A DNA stretch of 64,000 nucleotides from Bacillota bacterium (GCA_023421735.1 JAEZSP010000031.1:5547-69546), one strand, 5' to 3'; positions 35,974 to 44,956 are shown, numbered from the stretch's first letter. The notes: a model not told the origin generated them from the sequence alone. A program made the numbers and translations.

Positions 35974-36013
35974 CAAAATGCGCGACCTCAAATGGGAGAA
36001 TCGCGCATTTTGA
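35974..36013 (+). promoter_or_regulatory. Attenuator-like hairpin in the GlfT2 leader
   Basis: A perfect 12-base stem CAAAATGCGCGA / TCGCGCATTTTG with a 15-base loop and a following ATTTGTG. It sits between the promoter at 35788 and the start at 36162, so it may terminate transcription early or stabilise the leader. Confidence 0.5.
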
Positions 36014-36161
36014 TTTGTGTTGATTGAGTGCCATCTTGAATAATGGCGCAAGAAACCCGTAGCAGCCAAGGCCTGTTCTTTGCGGGACGTATTTGTACGC
36101 CACTTCAAATAGAAGGCTTATAAACACAAAAATCATATACGACGGAAGTGATGGTAAAATT

Positions 36162-37955
36162 ATGGTTCTGCAGCGCATCGTCTATCCAACGGGAGCTACA
36201 TTTGAAGAAGACATGTATATTCGTCGGGATTGGAACGGCGTTGCCCTCATCGGCGAAGAGCGCACCATGCGGACATTCGACAATCTGAATGTTGTGAAGT
36301 TTGACACATACTTCAATACGTTTTCCCTCGCAAAGTGGAAAAAGTATACGAATCTCGATCGAGTCATGTTGCGCATCGACATCCAGGGCAAGGCACGGAT
36401 CACGCTCACGCAGATGAATCTGCACGGCTTCGATGTCGACGAGTACATCGTGCATTCTCAGATCGTCTCTGGGGCCGAGCGCACGACGTTTACCATTCCG
36501 TATCCACCCTGTGACGGGAACGACGCGCTCAGCTTCCGCATCCGGCCGCTGGAGAAGGATCTGCATGTCTATGGCGGCGCGTATATCACCGACATGGACG
36601 AGGCAGCGCTGCCGGAGGTTAATATTGCGCTTGCGATATGTACCTACAAGCGCGAGGACTATATCGCCAATAACCTCGAGATGCTTCAAAGGCACGTCTT
36701 TGGGGACGAAACCTCGTTCCTCCGCGGGCACGTGCGCGTCTATATCTCCGACAATGGACAAACCTTGGATGCGAAGGCGCTCTCAAATGAGAACGTGCGC
36801 ATCTTTCCCAATAAGAACAGCGGCGGCTCCGGCGGGTTTAGCAGGGGCGCCATCCAGGCGATGAGCGACCCGACATATGAACCCACGCACATCATCCTGA
36901 TGGACGACGACATCACGTTCGATCAGTACGCGCTGGAGCGCACATACTCGTTTCTCCGGCTGATGAAGCCGGAGTACCACATCAGCCTTCTGGGCGGCGC
37001 CATGTTTCGCACGGACAGGAGATTCATCCAGCACGCGGCGGGCGAGACTCATACCCTCAGCGGCATCACGTTCAACAAGGCCGGCTATAACATGTACAAC
37101 ATCTTGGACATCATGCGCAACGAGGTCGAGGAAAAGATCAACTATCTCGGCTGGTGGTACTGCTGCATTCCCGTCGATCTGTTCAAAAAACGCCAGTACT
37201 CCTTGCCGCTGTTTGTACAGTACGACGACATCGAGTTCAGCCTCCGGAACAACGATGTCCCCAAGATTACGCTCAACGGTATCTGCGTCTGGCACATCCC
37301 CTTCGACAAGAAATGGTCCGGAATGAAGAACTATTACACGATCCGCAATCGCGCCATCGTCAACTGCATGTACTTCGATGGGTTCACCAAGAAGTGGTTC
37401 AAACGCCAGCTGTTTCGCGAGTGCGTCCGCAAGACGCTTCAGTACAGTTTCAAGGAGGCGAATCTCGCGCTCATGGCGGCCGAGGACTTTCTGAAGGGCA
37501 TGTCCTGGCTCAGGGAACAGGATCCCGTGGCGCTGAATACCGCGGTCTCCGCGATGAGCGACAAACTTCAGCCCCTCGAGCGTCTGCCCATTTTATATGA
37601 TCCACGCAAGCTCAAACGCAATGATGAAATCGACACCCGGCAATGGAGGCGCCTGTTCAGGTGGATGACGCTGAACGGCTGGCTGCTTCCCGCGAACCGG
37701 ACCGCCATCGTGGAAATTGACAATCCCCAGTTCCAGTTCCTGTTTCGCGTGCGCGGCGTGCTGAAGTACGACGATGCGACAAGCAAGGGTATCGTCGTCG
37801 AGAAGAGCTATCGCGAGGCATTTCGCATCGCGCGCCGGCTTTTGAAGGTGTTCGGGCTGATCGACCTGAAATTCAATCAGGTCGTTCAGGAGTATCAAAA
37901 GACGCACGACGAGGTGATCTCTGAAGAATTCTGGAAGCGCTTTCTGAATTTTTAA
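36162..37955 (+). CDS. GlfT2-like galactofuranosyltransferase
   Basis: 597 residues. An N-terminal beta-rich region (1-~150), a GT-A catalytic domain (ALAICTYKREDYI, NKNSGGSGGFSRG, HIILMDDDITFD with the DXD-type acidic triad, GWWYCCIP, QYDDIEFSLR) and a helical C-terminal domain reproduce the layout of mycobacterial GlfT2, which adds galactofuranose from UDP-Galf. glf downstream would supply that donor. ATG 36162 is taken; an in-frame codon at 36093 has no ribosome site. Membership of this family is fairly secure; the product polymer is inferred. Confidence 0.87.
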   Translation: MVLQRIVYPTGATFEEDMYIRRDWNGVALIGEERTMRTFDNLNVVKFDTYFNTFSLAKWKKYTNLDRVMLRIDIQGKARITLTQMNLHGFDVDEYIVHSQIVSGAERTTFTIPYPPCDGNDALSFRIRPLEKDLHVYGGAYITDMDEAALPEVNIALAICTYKREDYIANNLEMLQRHVFGDETSFLRGHVRVYISDNGQTLDAKALSNENVRIFPNKNSGGSGGFSRGAIQAMSDPTYEPTHIILMDDDITFDQYALERTYSFLRLMKPEYHISLLGGAMFRTDRRFIQHAAGETHTLSGITFNKAGYNMYNILDIMRNEVEEKINYLGWWYCCIPVDLFKKRQYSLPLFVQYDDIEFSLRNNDVPKITLNGICVWHIPFDKKWSGMKNYYTIRNRAIVNCMYFDGFTKKWFKRQLFRECVRKTLQYSFKEANLALMAAEDFLKGMSWLREQDPVALNTAVSAMSDKLQPLERLPILYDPRKLKRNDEIDTRQWRRLFRWMTLNGWLLPANRTAIVEIDNPQFQFLFRVRGVLKYDDATSKGIVVEKSYREAFRIARRLLKVFGLIDLKFNQVVQEYQKTHDEVISEEFWKRFLNF

Positions 37956-37973
37956 ATAATGGTGGGAAACGAA

Positions 37974-40445
37974 ATGTCTGAATTAACGGTTTCTTCCGTA
38001 CCGCATTCCAAGTGCACCGGCTGCGGGGCCTGCGCGAACCTTTGTCCCACGCGCGCCATTTCGATGGGGCCGGATGACGAGGGCTTTTTGTTCCCTCACA
38101 TCGACGGGGAGAAGTGCGTACAATGCGGGCTCTGTCATGAAAAATGTCCCGCACTGTCGGCCATTTACCCCAATGCGCCCGAGCCCGCGTGCTTCGCGGT
38201 CTGGGCGCAGACGCAGATTCGGCGAAAGTCCTCGTCCGGCGGCGCATTTACGCTCCTGGCGAACCACTTTTTTGAGCGGGGCGGCGCCGTGGCCGGGGCC
38301 GTGTTCGCGGACGATTACCGGAGCGTGCGCCACATCGTAACCCGCGACCCCGCCGACCTCGAAAGGCTCCGGATGAGCAAATATCTGCAGAGCGATGCGG
38401 GCCGCGTGTACGCCGAGGTATGTGCGCTTCTGCGCGAAAAGGTTCCGGTTCTTTTTGTGGGGACGCCCTGCCAGGTGGCGGGCATGCGCGCCGTCGCGGG
38501 GGAGGACGAAAACCTTTTGACGGTGGACCTTGCCTGCAAGTCCGTGCCTTCGACGAAGGCGTACAATTCCTATCTGGATGAGATTGCCGCCGGGCGGGAG
38601 ATCGCCTCAGTGTCCTTTCGGGACAAGTCGCTGTGGGGCTGGAGCACGTCCGTGCGTGCCGAGTTCAAGGACGGCAGCCACTACATGTGCGCGGAGTGGA
38701 TGAATGAGCCATTCTATACAGGTTTCCTCAATTACATCATCAACCGGGAAAGCTGCGCCACCTGCCCATTCGCCAAAATTCCCCGTCAGGGCGACATCAC
38801 GCTGGCGGACTTCTGGGGCGTTCACAAGCGCGACCAGAGTTGGGACGACCGCTACGGCACGGGGCTCGTGCTTTTGAACAGTGGCCGGGGTAGCGCGGCG
38901 TTTCGTGCGATCCGGGACGGGTTTGATCGCACGGAGGAAATGGAGCTTGCGTTCGCTACGGACAATAATCCGGCGCTCGTCCGTCCGTTGGGCGCGCATC
39001 CGGCGCGCGCGCAGTTCTTCGATCTGCTCGACAAGCGTGGTTACCGCGCGGCACTGAACATGGCCGTCAACGGCCGCTACGACGCGGGGATCATCGGCTT
39101 CTGGATCGGCACGAACTACGGAACCATCCTCACCAACTACGCGCTCAACCGGCTCCTCAAGTCCAAGGGGCTGAGCGTATGCATGATTGACACCATGAGC
39201 GGCACACCCCGGGACGTCAACTATCCGGTATACTTCAACCACCGGAAGGAATTTGAAAAAAAATACTACGAGATCCTTGCGGAACCGAACCTCACGCGCC
39301 TGAACGAGCGCGTGGGTACGTTCGTGCTGGGCTCGGATCAGGTCTGGAAGTATGAGCTTGCTAAAAACATGGGCCATATGCTCTTTTTTGACTTCGTGTC
39401 CGACGAGAACCGAAAAATTTCCTACGCGGCCAGCTTCGGCGGCAGTACATTCAACGACAACGGGGAGTACCGCCGCATCGCCTCGTACCTGATGAAGCGC
39501 TTCGACGCCGTCTCCGTGCGCGAGGTGCAGGGTGTGGACATTTGCCGCGACCAGTTTGGCGTCGCGGCGACGCAGGTGCTCGACCCCGTCTTCATGATCG
39601 ACCGCGCATACTACGATCTCTTGGCGCAGGACTCCACCCGGGGCGAAAAAGGCCCGTACCTATTCGCCTACATTCTCGATCCTTCGCCGCAGAAGCGGGA
39701 AATTCTGCAACGCATCGCCAAGCGGCTTGGATGCAGGATCGTGATCGTGCTCGACTGCGAGCCTTGGCGTTACGACAGGCAAAAGGCGCTCATGGGTATG
39801 GATGAGTGCGTCCTAGACGATGTTTTCGTCGAGGACTTTGTCAACCTGCTCTCCAACGCCCAGGCGGTGGTGACCGACTCCTTTCACGGGACGGCGTTCT
39901 CGATCATCTACGATCGGCCCTTCATCGCCATCGCCAATCCGGGCCGCGGCATGGCGCGCTTCGAATCGCTCCTGGGCATCCTACGTCTCGAAGATCGGCT
40001 CGTCTATCCCTACGAGGAGTTCGACCTGGAATTGCGTGCAAAACAGCTGACCGCATATGAGTACGGGTCCGTGCACGAGCGCATCGAGCGGGAAAAGGTG
40101 CGCTCCGACGCTTGGCTGGACGAGGCTCTGTTCGCGCCGCGTACGGGCGAAATGACGCTGCTCAACGACAAATTGTACGCCCATGGCGGCGTGATCCGAC
40201 GGATCGAGCGCGACCTGCGCCGTATTTCCGACGAAGTGCCCAACATCGGCGCGACGCTGGAAACCCAGAGTCACAGCGCACAGCAGATCGCCGCCCTGAA
40301 AAAGGAACTTGCGGCGATCCATGCGTCGTATGAGGAACTGAAAAAAGAAGTGGAGCGGAACAGCTTCCGGGGCGTTGCGCGTAGTTTTATGACGAAATGC
40401 AAGCACTGCTTTTCGCGCGATAAAAGAAGGACGAGAAAAGATTAG
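37974..40445 (+). CDS. Fusion of ferredoxin/FrhB-like domain and polysaccharide pyruvyl transferase
   Basis: 823 residues. Residues 1-~60 have two [4Fe-4S] motifs (CTGCGACANLCP, CVQCGLCHEKCP). An F420-hydrogenase beta-subunit-like region with VGTPCQVAGMR and CATCPFAKIPRQGDITLADFWG runs to ~350. From ~365 a WcaK/CsaB-type pyruvyl transferase domain begins (GIIGFWIGTNYGTILTNYAL, FVLGSDQVW, VTDSFHGTAFSIIY). A coiled coil and a basic tail end the protein. In other bacteria these two proteins are often neighbours; here they are one chain. The pyruvyl transferase would cap glycan residues with a ketal; the FeS part's role is unknown. ATG 37974 or 37959 are both possible starts. Confidence 0.85.
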   Translation: MSELTVSSVPHSKCTGCGACANLCPTRAISMGPDDEGFLFPHIDGEKCVQCGLCHEKCPALSAIYPNAPEPACFAVWAQTQIRRKSSSGGAFTLLANHFFERGGAVAGAVFADDYRSVRHIVTRDPADLERLRMSKYLQSDAGRVYAEVCALLREKVPVLFVGTPCQVAGMRAVAGEDENLLTVDLACKSVPSTKAYNSYLDEIAAGREIASVSFRDKSLWGWSTSVRAEFKDGSHYMCAEWMNEPFYTGFLNYIINRESCATCPFAKIPRQGDITLADFWGVHKRDQSWDDRYGTGLVLLNSGRGSAAFRAIRDGFDRTEEMELAFATDNNPALVRPLGAHPARAQFFDLLDKRGYRAALNMAVNGRYDAGIIGFWIGTNYGTILTNYALNRLLKSKGLSVCMIDTMSGTPRDVNYPVYFNHRKEFEKKYYEILAEPNLTRLNERVGTFVLGSDQVWKYELAKNMGHMLFFDFVSDENRKISYAASFGGSTFNDNGEYRRIASYLMKRFDAVSVREVQGVDICRDQFGVAATQVLDPVFMIDRAYYDLLAQDSTRGEKGPYLFAYILDPSPQKREILQRIAKRLGCRIVIVLDCEPWRYDRQKALMGMDECVLDDVFVEDFVNLLSNAQAVVTDSFHGTAFSIIYDRPFIAIANPGRGMARFESLLGILRLEDRLVYPYEEFDLELRAKQLTAYEYGSVHERIEREKVRSDAWLDEALFAPRTGEMTLLNDKLYAHGGVIRRIERDLRRISDEVPNIGATLETQSHSAQQIAALKKELAAIHASYEELKKEVERNSFRGVARSFMTKCKHCFSRDKRRTRKD

Positions 40446-40448
40446 GGC

Positions 40449-40500
40449 GGCACCGCATGAAGAATGCGTGCGTCCGCGCGCGTAGGATTTGTGCGGTGTG
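40449..40500. repeat. Intergenic repeat family C, copy 1
   Basis: A hairpin-forming stretch with CACCGCA/TGCGGTG ends; its inner sequence ACCGCACAAATCCTAC-CGCGCGGACG (minus strand) recurs at 59743-59769. Confidence 0.6.
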
Positions 40501-40684
40501 TCCTTAGCAAAAAGAATGTACAGAAGAAGAAGGAATGTCAGCTGAGAATGGCGCACGCGGAGAGGTCGGAGGATCCGATCTCAATCGCCGCGTGAACATT
40601 GTTTATGTTTTCAACAACGGTCGATGATTCTTTTTACGCATCAAACAGGATGAACTTGCTTGAAAAAGGAGAATGCTTTTCGTT

Positions 40685-41797
40685 ATGGGGATGTACGATT
40701 ATTTAGTCGTTGGTTCTGGGCTATATGGGGCTGTTTTTGCGCGCGAAGCAAAGGCGGCAGGCAAGAAGGTTCTCGTGATCGATAAGCGTCACAATATAGC
40801 CGGCAATATCTATACAAGCACGGTTGAGGGAATAAACGTCCATCAGTACGGTGCCCATATCTTTCACACAAACAATAAAAAGATCTGGGACTATATCGGC
40901 CTTTTCGCGGAATTTAACCGCTATACCAATTCGCCAATCGCAAATTACCACGGGGAAATATATTCCCTTCCGTTCAATATGCATACCTTCAACGCGATGT
41001 GGAACGTCGTCACGCCGGACGAAGCCGCGGCAAAGATCGAGGAGCAAAAGAGAACCGCGGGCATCACGGAACCCCGCAATCTGGAGGAGCAGGCCATAAG
41101 CCTGGTCGGTACCGATATCTACCAAAAGCTCATTCAGGGGTATACCGAAAAACAGTGGGGGCGCGACTGCAAGGACTTGCCGGCCTTTATCATTCAACGC
41201 CTGCCGGTACGCCTGACATATGACAACAATTACTTCAATGCGCGCTATCAGGGCATTCCCATCGGCGGTTACACGCAGATGGTTGCAAACCTGTTGGACG
41301 GCATCGAAGTGCGCCTTGGGGTGGATTATCTGACGGACAAGGCAGAGCTGGATGAAATTGCGCAAAAAGTAATCTACACGGGATCGATTGATGCCTATTT
41401 TGATTACTGTTTGGGCCCACTGGAGTACCGCTCTGTCCGGTTTGAGACCGAGTTGCTTGACAAGCCTAATTTTCAAGGAAATGCCGTCGTCAATTATACC
41501 GACAGGGAAACGCCCTGGACACGCATCATTGAGCATAAGTGGTTCGAGTTCGGAACCCAGCCAAAGACCGTCATCAGCCGTGAATACAGTTCCGCGTGGA
41601 AGCCTGGGGACGAGCCCTATTACCCCATCAATGACGAAAAAAACGGTGCGCTGTTCGCACAGTACAGGGCGCTGGCCAACACCGAGCCAAACGTTATCTT
41701 TGGCGGCAGACTGGGCGAATACAAGTATTATAATATGGATGAAGTCATCCACTCCGCTTTGGAGATGTGTGAGAAAGAGTTGCCATCAGATCATTGA
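40685..41797 (+). CDS. glf: UDP-galactopyranose mutase
   Basis: 370 residues. A flavoenzyme converting UDP-galactopyranose to UDP-galactofuranose. The FAD-binding N-terminus (YLVVGSGLYGAVFAREA, VIDKRHNIAGN), HQYGAHIFHTN, YTEKQWGRDCKDLP and the C-terminal RLGEYKYYNMDEVIHSAL are diagnostic. ATG 40685 is best spaced from AAGGAGA; ATG 40673 is too close and ATG 40691 also possible. It provides the donor for the GlfT2-like enzyme. The 240 bases before it contain repeat C copy 1. Confidence 0.95.
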   Translation: MGMYDYLVVGSGLYGAVFAREAKAAGKKVLVIDKRHNIAGNIYTSTVEGINVHQYGAHIFHTNNKKIWDYIGLFAEFNRYTNSPIANYHGEIYSLPFNMHTFNAMWNVVTPDEAAAKIEEQKRTAGITEPRNLEEQAISLVGTDIYQKLIQGYTEKQWGRDCKDLPAFIIQRLPVRLTYDNNYFNARYQGIPIGGYTQMVANLLDGIEVRLGVDYLTDKAELDEIAQKVIYTGSIDAYFDYCLGPLEYRSVRFETELLDKPNFQGNAVVNYTDRETPWTRIIEHKWFEFGTQPKTVISREYSSAWKPGDEPYYPINDEKNGALFAQYRALANTEPNVIFGGRLGEYKYYNMDEVIHSALEMCEKELPSDH

Positions 41798-42104
41798 TTT
41801 GACGAGGGGGTTTTGCGGATCAGACGCGAAGCCCGAAGAAGAGATCGGCGCAAATAACCGGGCAAGACCTATCTATGAGTCTCGCCCGGGTTGCGGGACG
41901 CATCGGGACGGCGCGCGCGCCATGTTCAACTAGCCGGCGGTACACTTCCGGCGCCCGTGCATGCAAATGAAATTCAGAAACGAGGCGACCCATATTGAAG
42001 CGGTCCGCGTGGATGAAGCTTTTGACCGGGATCGGCCGTAAGAAAGGGGTATCTGCCAAACAAGGCTCTTGCTCGTTTCATAATTGTTTGTCGTAAAGAC
42101 AATG

Positions 42105-42170
42105 CTACACGCCAACCCCGTGCCTTGCCATGATTGTCAGCACGATCAGAATCGCCAGAATCCGCCTCAT
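42105..42170 (-). CDS. Possible 21-residue hydrophobic peptide
   Basis: MRRILAILIVLTIMARHGVGV: two Arg, a ~12-residue hydrophobic stretch and a short polar tail, resembling small membrane peptides such as type I toxins. The ATG is seven bases from GGGAGGG, a near-ideal ribosome site, which is the main reason to list it. A hairpin ~220 bases downstream (41858-41889) could end the transcript. Chance cannot be excluded at this length. Confidence 0.35.
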   Translation of the reverse strand: MRRILAILIVLTIMARHGVGV

Positions 42171-42276
42171 CGCTATGCCCTCCCATCATCACGCCATATG
42201 CAACCCAACCGGCTTGTTTTCAAAATCATAAGATTACATTATCATAATATTTCACAAGTCAATCCTTGGGATGATA

Positions 42277-42309
42277 AACCCCGTGTCCTTGCAAAGACAC
42301 GGGGTTTGA
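42277..42309 (-). terminator. Terminator of the TetR-aminopeptidase operon
   Basis: A perfect AAACCCCGTGTC / GACACGGGGTTT stem about 35 bases after the stop at 42343, followed on the minus strand by ATCATCC; the T-rich end is part of the stem. Confidence 0.65.
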
Positions 42310-42342
42310 CGTGCGGACAACCGACCAATCGATGCATGAAAC

Positions 42343-43458
42343 TTATTTTAGATGCTCAGGGTTCAATCCCTCCAACGACTCGATGACGAACTGTCCGTCC
42401 TTGCGGATCAATACGTCGTCGAAGTATATTTCGCCCCCGCCATATTCCGGGGTCTGTATGGCGACGAGATCCCAGTGCAGCGCGGATTTGTTGCCGTTGT
42501 TGCACTCGTCGTAGCACATGCCGGGCGTGAAGTGGAACGAACCCATGATCTTCTCATCGAAGAGGGTGTTGTTCATGGCCTTTGTGATATAGGGGTTGAC
42601 GCCGATGGCGAACTCGCCCACATACTTGGCGCCGGGGTCACATTCAAACACTTTTTTCACGCGTGCAGTGTCGTTTGCCTGCGCGTCGATGATCTGCCCG
42701 TCCTTGAACGTGAGCCGCACGCGCTCGAACAGGAAGCCGTCGCGGGTCGAGGGCGTGTTGTACTGGATGATGCCGTTGACCGAATCCTTGATGGGTGCGG
42801 TGAAGATTTCGCCGTCCGGGATATTCATGCGGCCCGCGCAGGGGATGGCGGGCAGTCCCTTGATGGAGAAGGAGAGATCGGTGCCGGGGCCGACGATGCG
42901 CACGCGGTCGGTCTTTTCCATCAGCGAGACGAGCGGCTCCATGGCGCATTCCATCTTCGAATAATCCATGGTACAGACATCAAAATAGAAATTTTCGAAC
43001 GCCTCGGTGGACATGGAGGCCATCTGTGCCATGGCGCGCGTGGGATAACGCAGCACGCACCAACGGGTCTGGGGTACGCGGATCTCGCCGTGGACCGGCT
43101 TGGCATAGATTTTCGAGAAGCTGTTGGTGTTTTCCGGGGGCACGTCGGCGGTCTCGAAGTTATTTTCGATGCCGGTAAAGCCGATGTAGCACTGCATTTG
43201 GCGCATGACGAGCGCGTCCGCCTCTGCGCGCAGCTTTAATTGTTCCTCCGAATAACCCATGGCGAGCGCGCGCTCAACTTCCATGGAATTTTGCCACACA
43301 AACGGCTTGCCACCCGCCGCATAGACCGCCTTGACGAGCGCGATCACGAGCGGGTCACAGTCATTGGTCGCACTGATGAGAACATTGTCGCCCGCTTTGA
43401 CGGCCGTTGAAAAGCTGACGAGCGTATTGGCCAATTTTTCGATCCTTGGATCCATCAT
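42343..43458 (-). CDS. M29-family aminopeptidase
   Basis: 371 residues of the thermophilic metallo-aminopeptidase (AmpS/PepS) family. Metal-ligand regions are visible: GEIRVP, the RVRLTFKDG strand, GEFAIGVNPYITKAMNNTLFDEKIMGSFHFTPG and the final HWDLV. It removes N-terminal residues from peptides in the cytosol. ATG 43458 overlaps the stop of the TetR gene by four bases, so they are coupled. Confidence 0.9.
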   Translation of the reverse strand: MMDPRIEKLANTLVSFSTAVKAGDNVLISATNDCDPLVIALVKAVYAAGGKPFVWQNSMEVERALAMGYSEEQLKLRAEADALVMRQMQCYIGFTGIENNFETADVPPENTNSFSKIYAKPVHGEIRVPQTRWCVLRYPTRAMAQMASMSTEAFENFYFDVCTMDYSKMECAMEPLVSLMEKTDRVRIVGPGTDLSFSIKGLPAIPCAGRMNIPDGEIFTAPIKDSVNGIIQYNTPSTRDGFLFERVRLTFKDGQIIDAQANDTARVKKVFECDPGAKYVGEFAIGVNPYITKAMNNTLFDEKIMGSFHFTPGMCYDECNNGNKSALHWDLVAIQTPEYGGGEIYFDDVLIRKDGQFVIESLEGLNPEHLK

Positions 43459-44051
43459 GTTTCTTCCCTCGCGTTTCTGTTAGATTGCGCTGATTCCATG
43501 TAGACGCTGACGATCGATTTACAGATGCCTGAAATGATGTGCGCGACCTCGTCCAACGAGCGCCTGTCGTCGTTGAGGAGCCAATGGCGCACCACGTCCA
43601 CGCTCCCGGCGGAAAGGTAACTATAAATATAATCCGCGGTGCCTTCGGGCACGCCCTTTTTGCAGACCCACACGCGCATGAAAAAGGCGCGCGCCATGTC
43701 AAGAACGCGGTTCATAAACTGTCTGCCCCCGTTTTCACCCAGAATCACGCCGCACATATCGCGGTTGTGATCCAATACGCCCATGATGTTCACGAGCAGG
43801 GCGTCGATGTCCCGGCTCGCGATGTCCGGCGAAAGCGTTTTCTCAAGCTCCTGATAAATATCGTTCTCGATCTGCGTTAAAAGCTCCAGGGGATCCGCGT
43901 AGTGAGCGTAAAACGTGCCGCGGTTTAGACCCGCCGCCTCGCACACCTCCGTCACACTGACCCGGCTGATGGGCTTTTTTTGCAGGATCGATAATAGGCT
44001 CTCCCGGAGCACCATCTTTGTATACTTGACCCGCCTGTCGGATTCCCGCAT
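43455..44051 (-). CDS. TetR-family transcriptional regulator
   Basis: 198 residues. The N-terminal HTH reads SLLSILQKKPISRVSVTEVCEAAGLNRGTFYAHYADPLEL, standard for TetR; the C-terminal ligand-binding half resembles the DhaS/TetR_C_7 type. It is divergent from the SDR gene and coupled to the aminopeptidase, so it probably controls one or both through the palindrome at 44139-44150. Confidence 0.88.
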   Translation of the reverse strand: MRESDRRVKYTKMVLRESLLSILQKKPISRVSVTEVCEAAGLNRGTFYAHYADPLELLTQIENDIYQELEKTLSPDIASRDIDALLVNIMGVLDHNRDMCGVILGENGGRQFMNRVLDMARAFFMRVWVCKKGVPEGTADYIYSYLSAGSVDVVRHWLLNDDRRSLDEVAHIISGICKSIVSVYMESAQSNRNAREET

Positions 44052-44083
44052 CGCGCCGCACCTCCCCGTGCTTGTTTGAGAAC

Positions 44084-44113
44084 ATTATAATATAAAATAT
44101 GGGAAAAGATCAA
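44084..44113 (-). promoter_or_regulatory. Promoter of the TetR-aminopeptidase operon
   Basis: On the minus strand TTGATC and TATAAT are 18 bases apart. Confidence 0.6.
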
Positions 44114-44133
44114 CCGAGGAATTGGATTTCCTG

Positions 44134-44162
44134 TTGATGAACATATGTTCGTGTGATATTCT
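44134..44162 (+). promoter_or_regulatory. SDR promoter with operator palindrome in the spacer
   Basis: TTGATG and TATTCT are 17 bases apart. The perfect palindrome GAACATATGTTC (44139-44150) begins at the last base of the -35 box and fills most of the spacer, the classic place for a repressor site. It matches the Firmicute LexA box consensus CGAACATATGTTCG at 13 of 14 positions, but the adjacent TetR protein is an equally good candidate. Confidence 0.7.
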
Positions 44163-44183
44163 GGGACAAAGGAGGGGATTATT

Positions 44184-44912
44184 TTGGCAAATGAGAAGCG
44201 GATTGCAATTGTGACCAGCGGATCGGGCACCGGCATGGGGCGATCCATCGCACTGACGCTCGCCCGGGAGGGATGGGCGGTCGTCGTCAATTACCGGACA
44301 AACCGTGATGGTGCGCAAGCGGTCGCTTTGCATATCGGCATGCGCGGTGGTGACGCAATCGTGGCACAGGGAGACGTGTTTCAAAAGGCGGGTTGCGAGG
44401 CGCTTTTTTCCGCCGCGCTCTCTGCATACGGGCGCGTAGATGCGCTGGTAATCGGTCCGGGCGCGGACTTTCACGGTGAGAAGCCGGACAAGATCGATTC
44501 TGCGCTTGTCGCACGGGATGCGATGCAGGAGCTTGCGCCCGTCTACAATCTTTTGCCGCTCGCGCTTCCCGAAATGGCGAAGCGAAGATGGGGCCGAATT
44601 GTGGGCATCGCATCCAACATGGACATTCCTTCGCCCGCCTATGCATACAACGCAGCAAAGGAAGCGCGGACTGCGGCGCTCCGCCTGGCGACCGCTGATG
44701 CGTGGAAGCTTGGCGTCACGGTAAACGTGGTCGCGCCTGGCCCGGTCGACCCGTTCAAGACGTTCGAAGAGGCGCGCGATCGCTGTTACCGCGCCAAGGC
44801 GCCCGGCACACGCGGGCGGGTGACGCCGCAGGACGTGGCGGAGGGCGTGGCGTTTTTGTGCGGTGATACGGCGAACTACGTTTCGGGGTGTGTGCTGCCA
44901 TATCGGTTCTGA
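44184..44912 (+). CDS. SDR-family oxidoreductase (FabG-like)
   Basis: 242 residues. The Rossmann glycine motif is altered (TSGSGTGMG instead of TGxxxGIG). Catalytic YxxxK is present in YAYNAAKEA and the N-terminal beta-alpha pattern is normal. The C-terminus VAFLCGDTANYVSGCVLPY matches the family. The substrate is unknown. The start is TTG 44184 behind AAGGAGGGG. It is probably regulated through the operator in its promoter. Confidence 0.82.
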   Translation: MANEKRIAIVTSGSGTGMGRSIALTLAREGWAVVVNYRTNRDGAQAVALHIGMRGGDAIVAQGDVFQKAGCEALFSAALSAYGRVDALVIGPGADFHGEKPDKIDSALVARDAMQELAPVYNLLPLALPEMAKRRWGRIVGIASNMDIPSPAYAYNAAKEARTAALRLATADAWKLGVTVNVVAPGPVDPFKTFEEARDRCYRAKAPGTRGRVTPQDVAEGVAFLCGDTANYVSGCVLPYRF

Positions 44913-44956
44913 GGGCAGGGCAGTCGCTTACGACTTCGCTGTAAGCAATTGCGGGA

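Larger units (their letters stand above)
35287..36161. other. Long gene-free region before the GlfT2-like gene
   Basis: About 875 bases with no supportable gene. It holds repeat family A copy 1 (35554-35728), a promoter (35788-35816) and an attenuator-like hairpin (35974-36013). Short frames here have no ribosome sites or recognisable products. Confidence 0.6.
41798..42342. other. Gene-poor region after glf
   Basis: About 545 bases. Apart from the tiny minus-strand ORF at 42105-42170, a hairpin at 41858-41889 (CCGGGCAAGAC / GTCTCGCCCGG) and the terminator near 42278, I see no supportable gene. A minus frame at 41820-42059 lacks a ribosome site. Confidence 0.5.

Noticed and set aside
41820..42059. 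A 79-codon minus-strand frame after glf
   Set aside because: No ribosome site, no recognisable domain, and it overlaps hairpin sequence.
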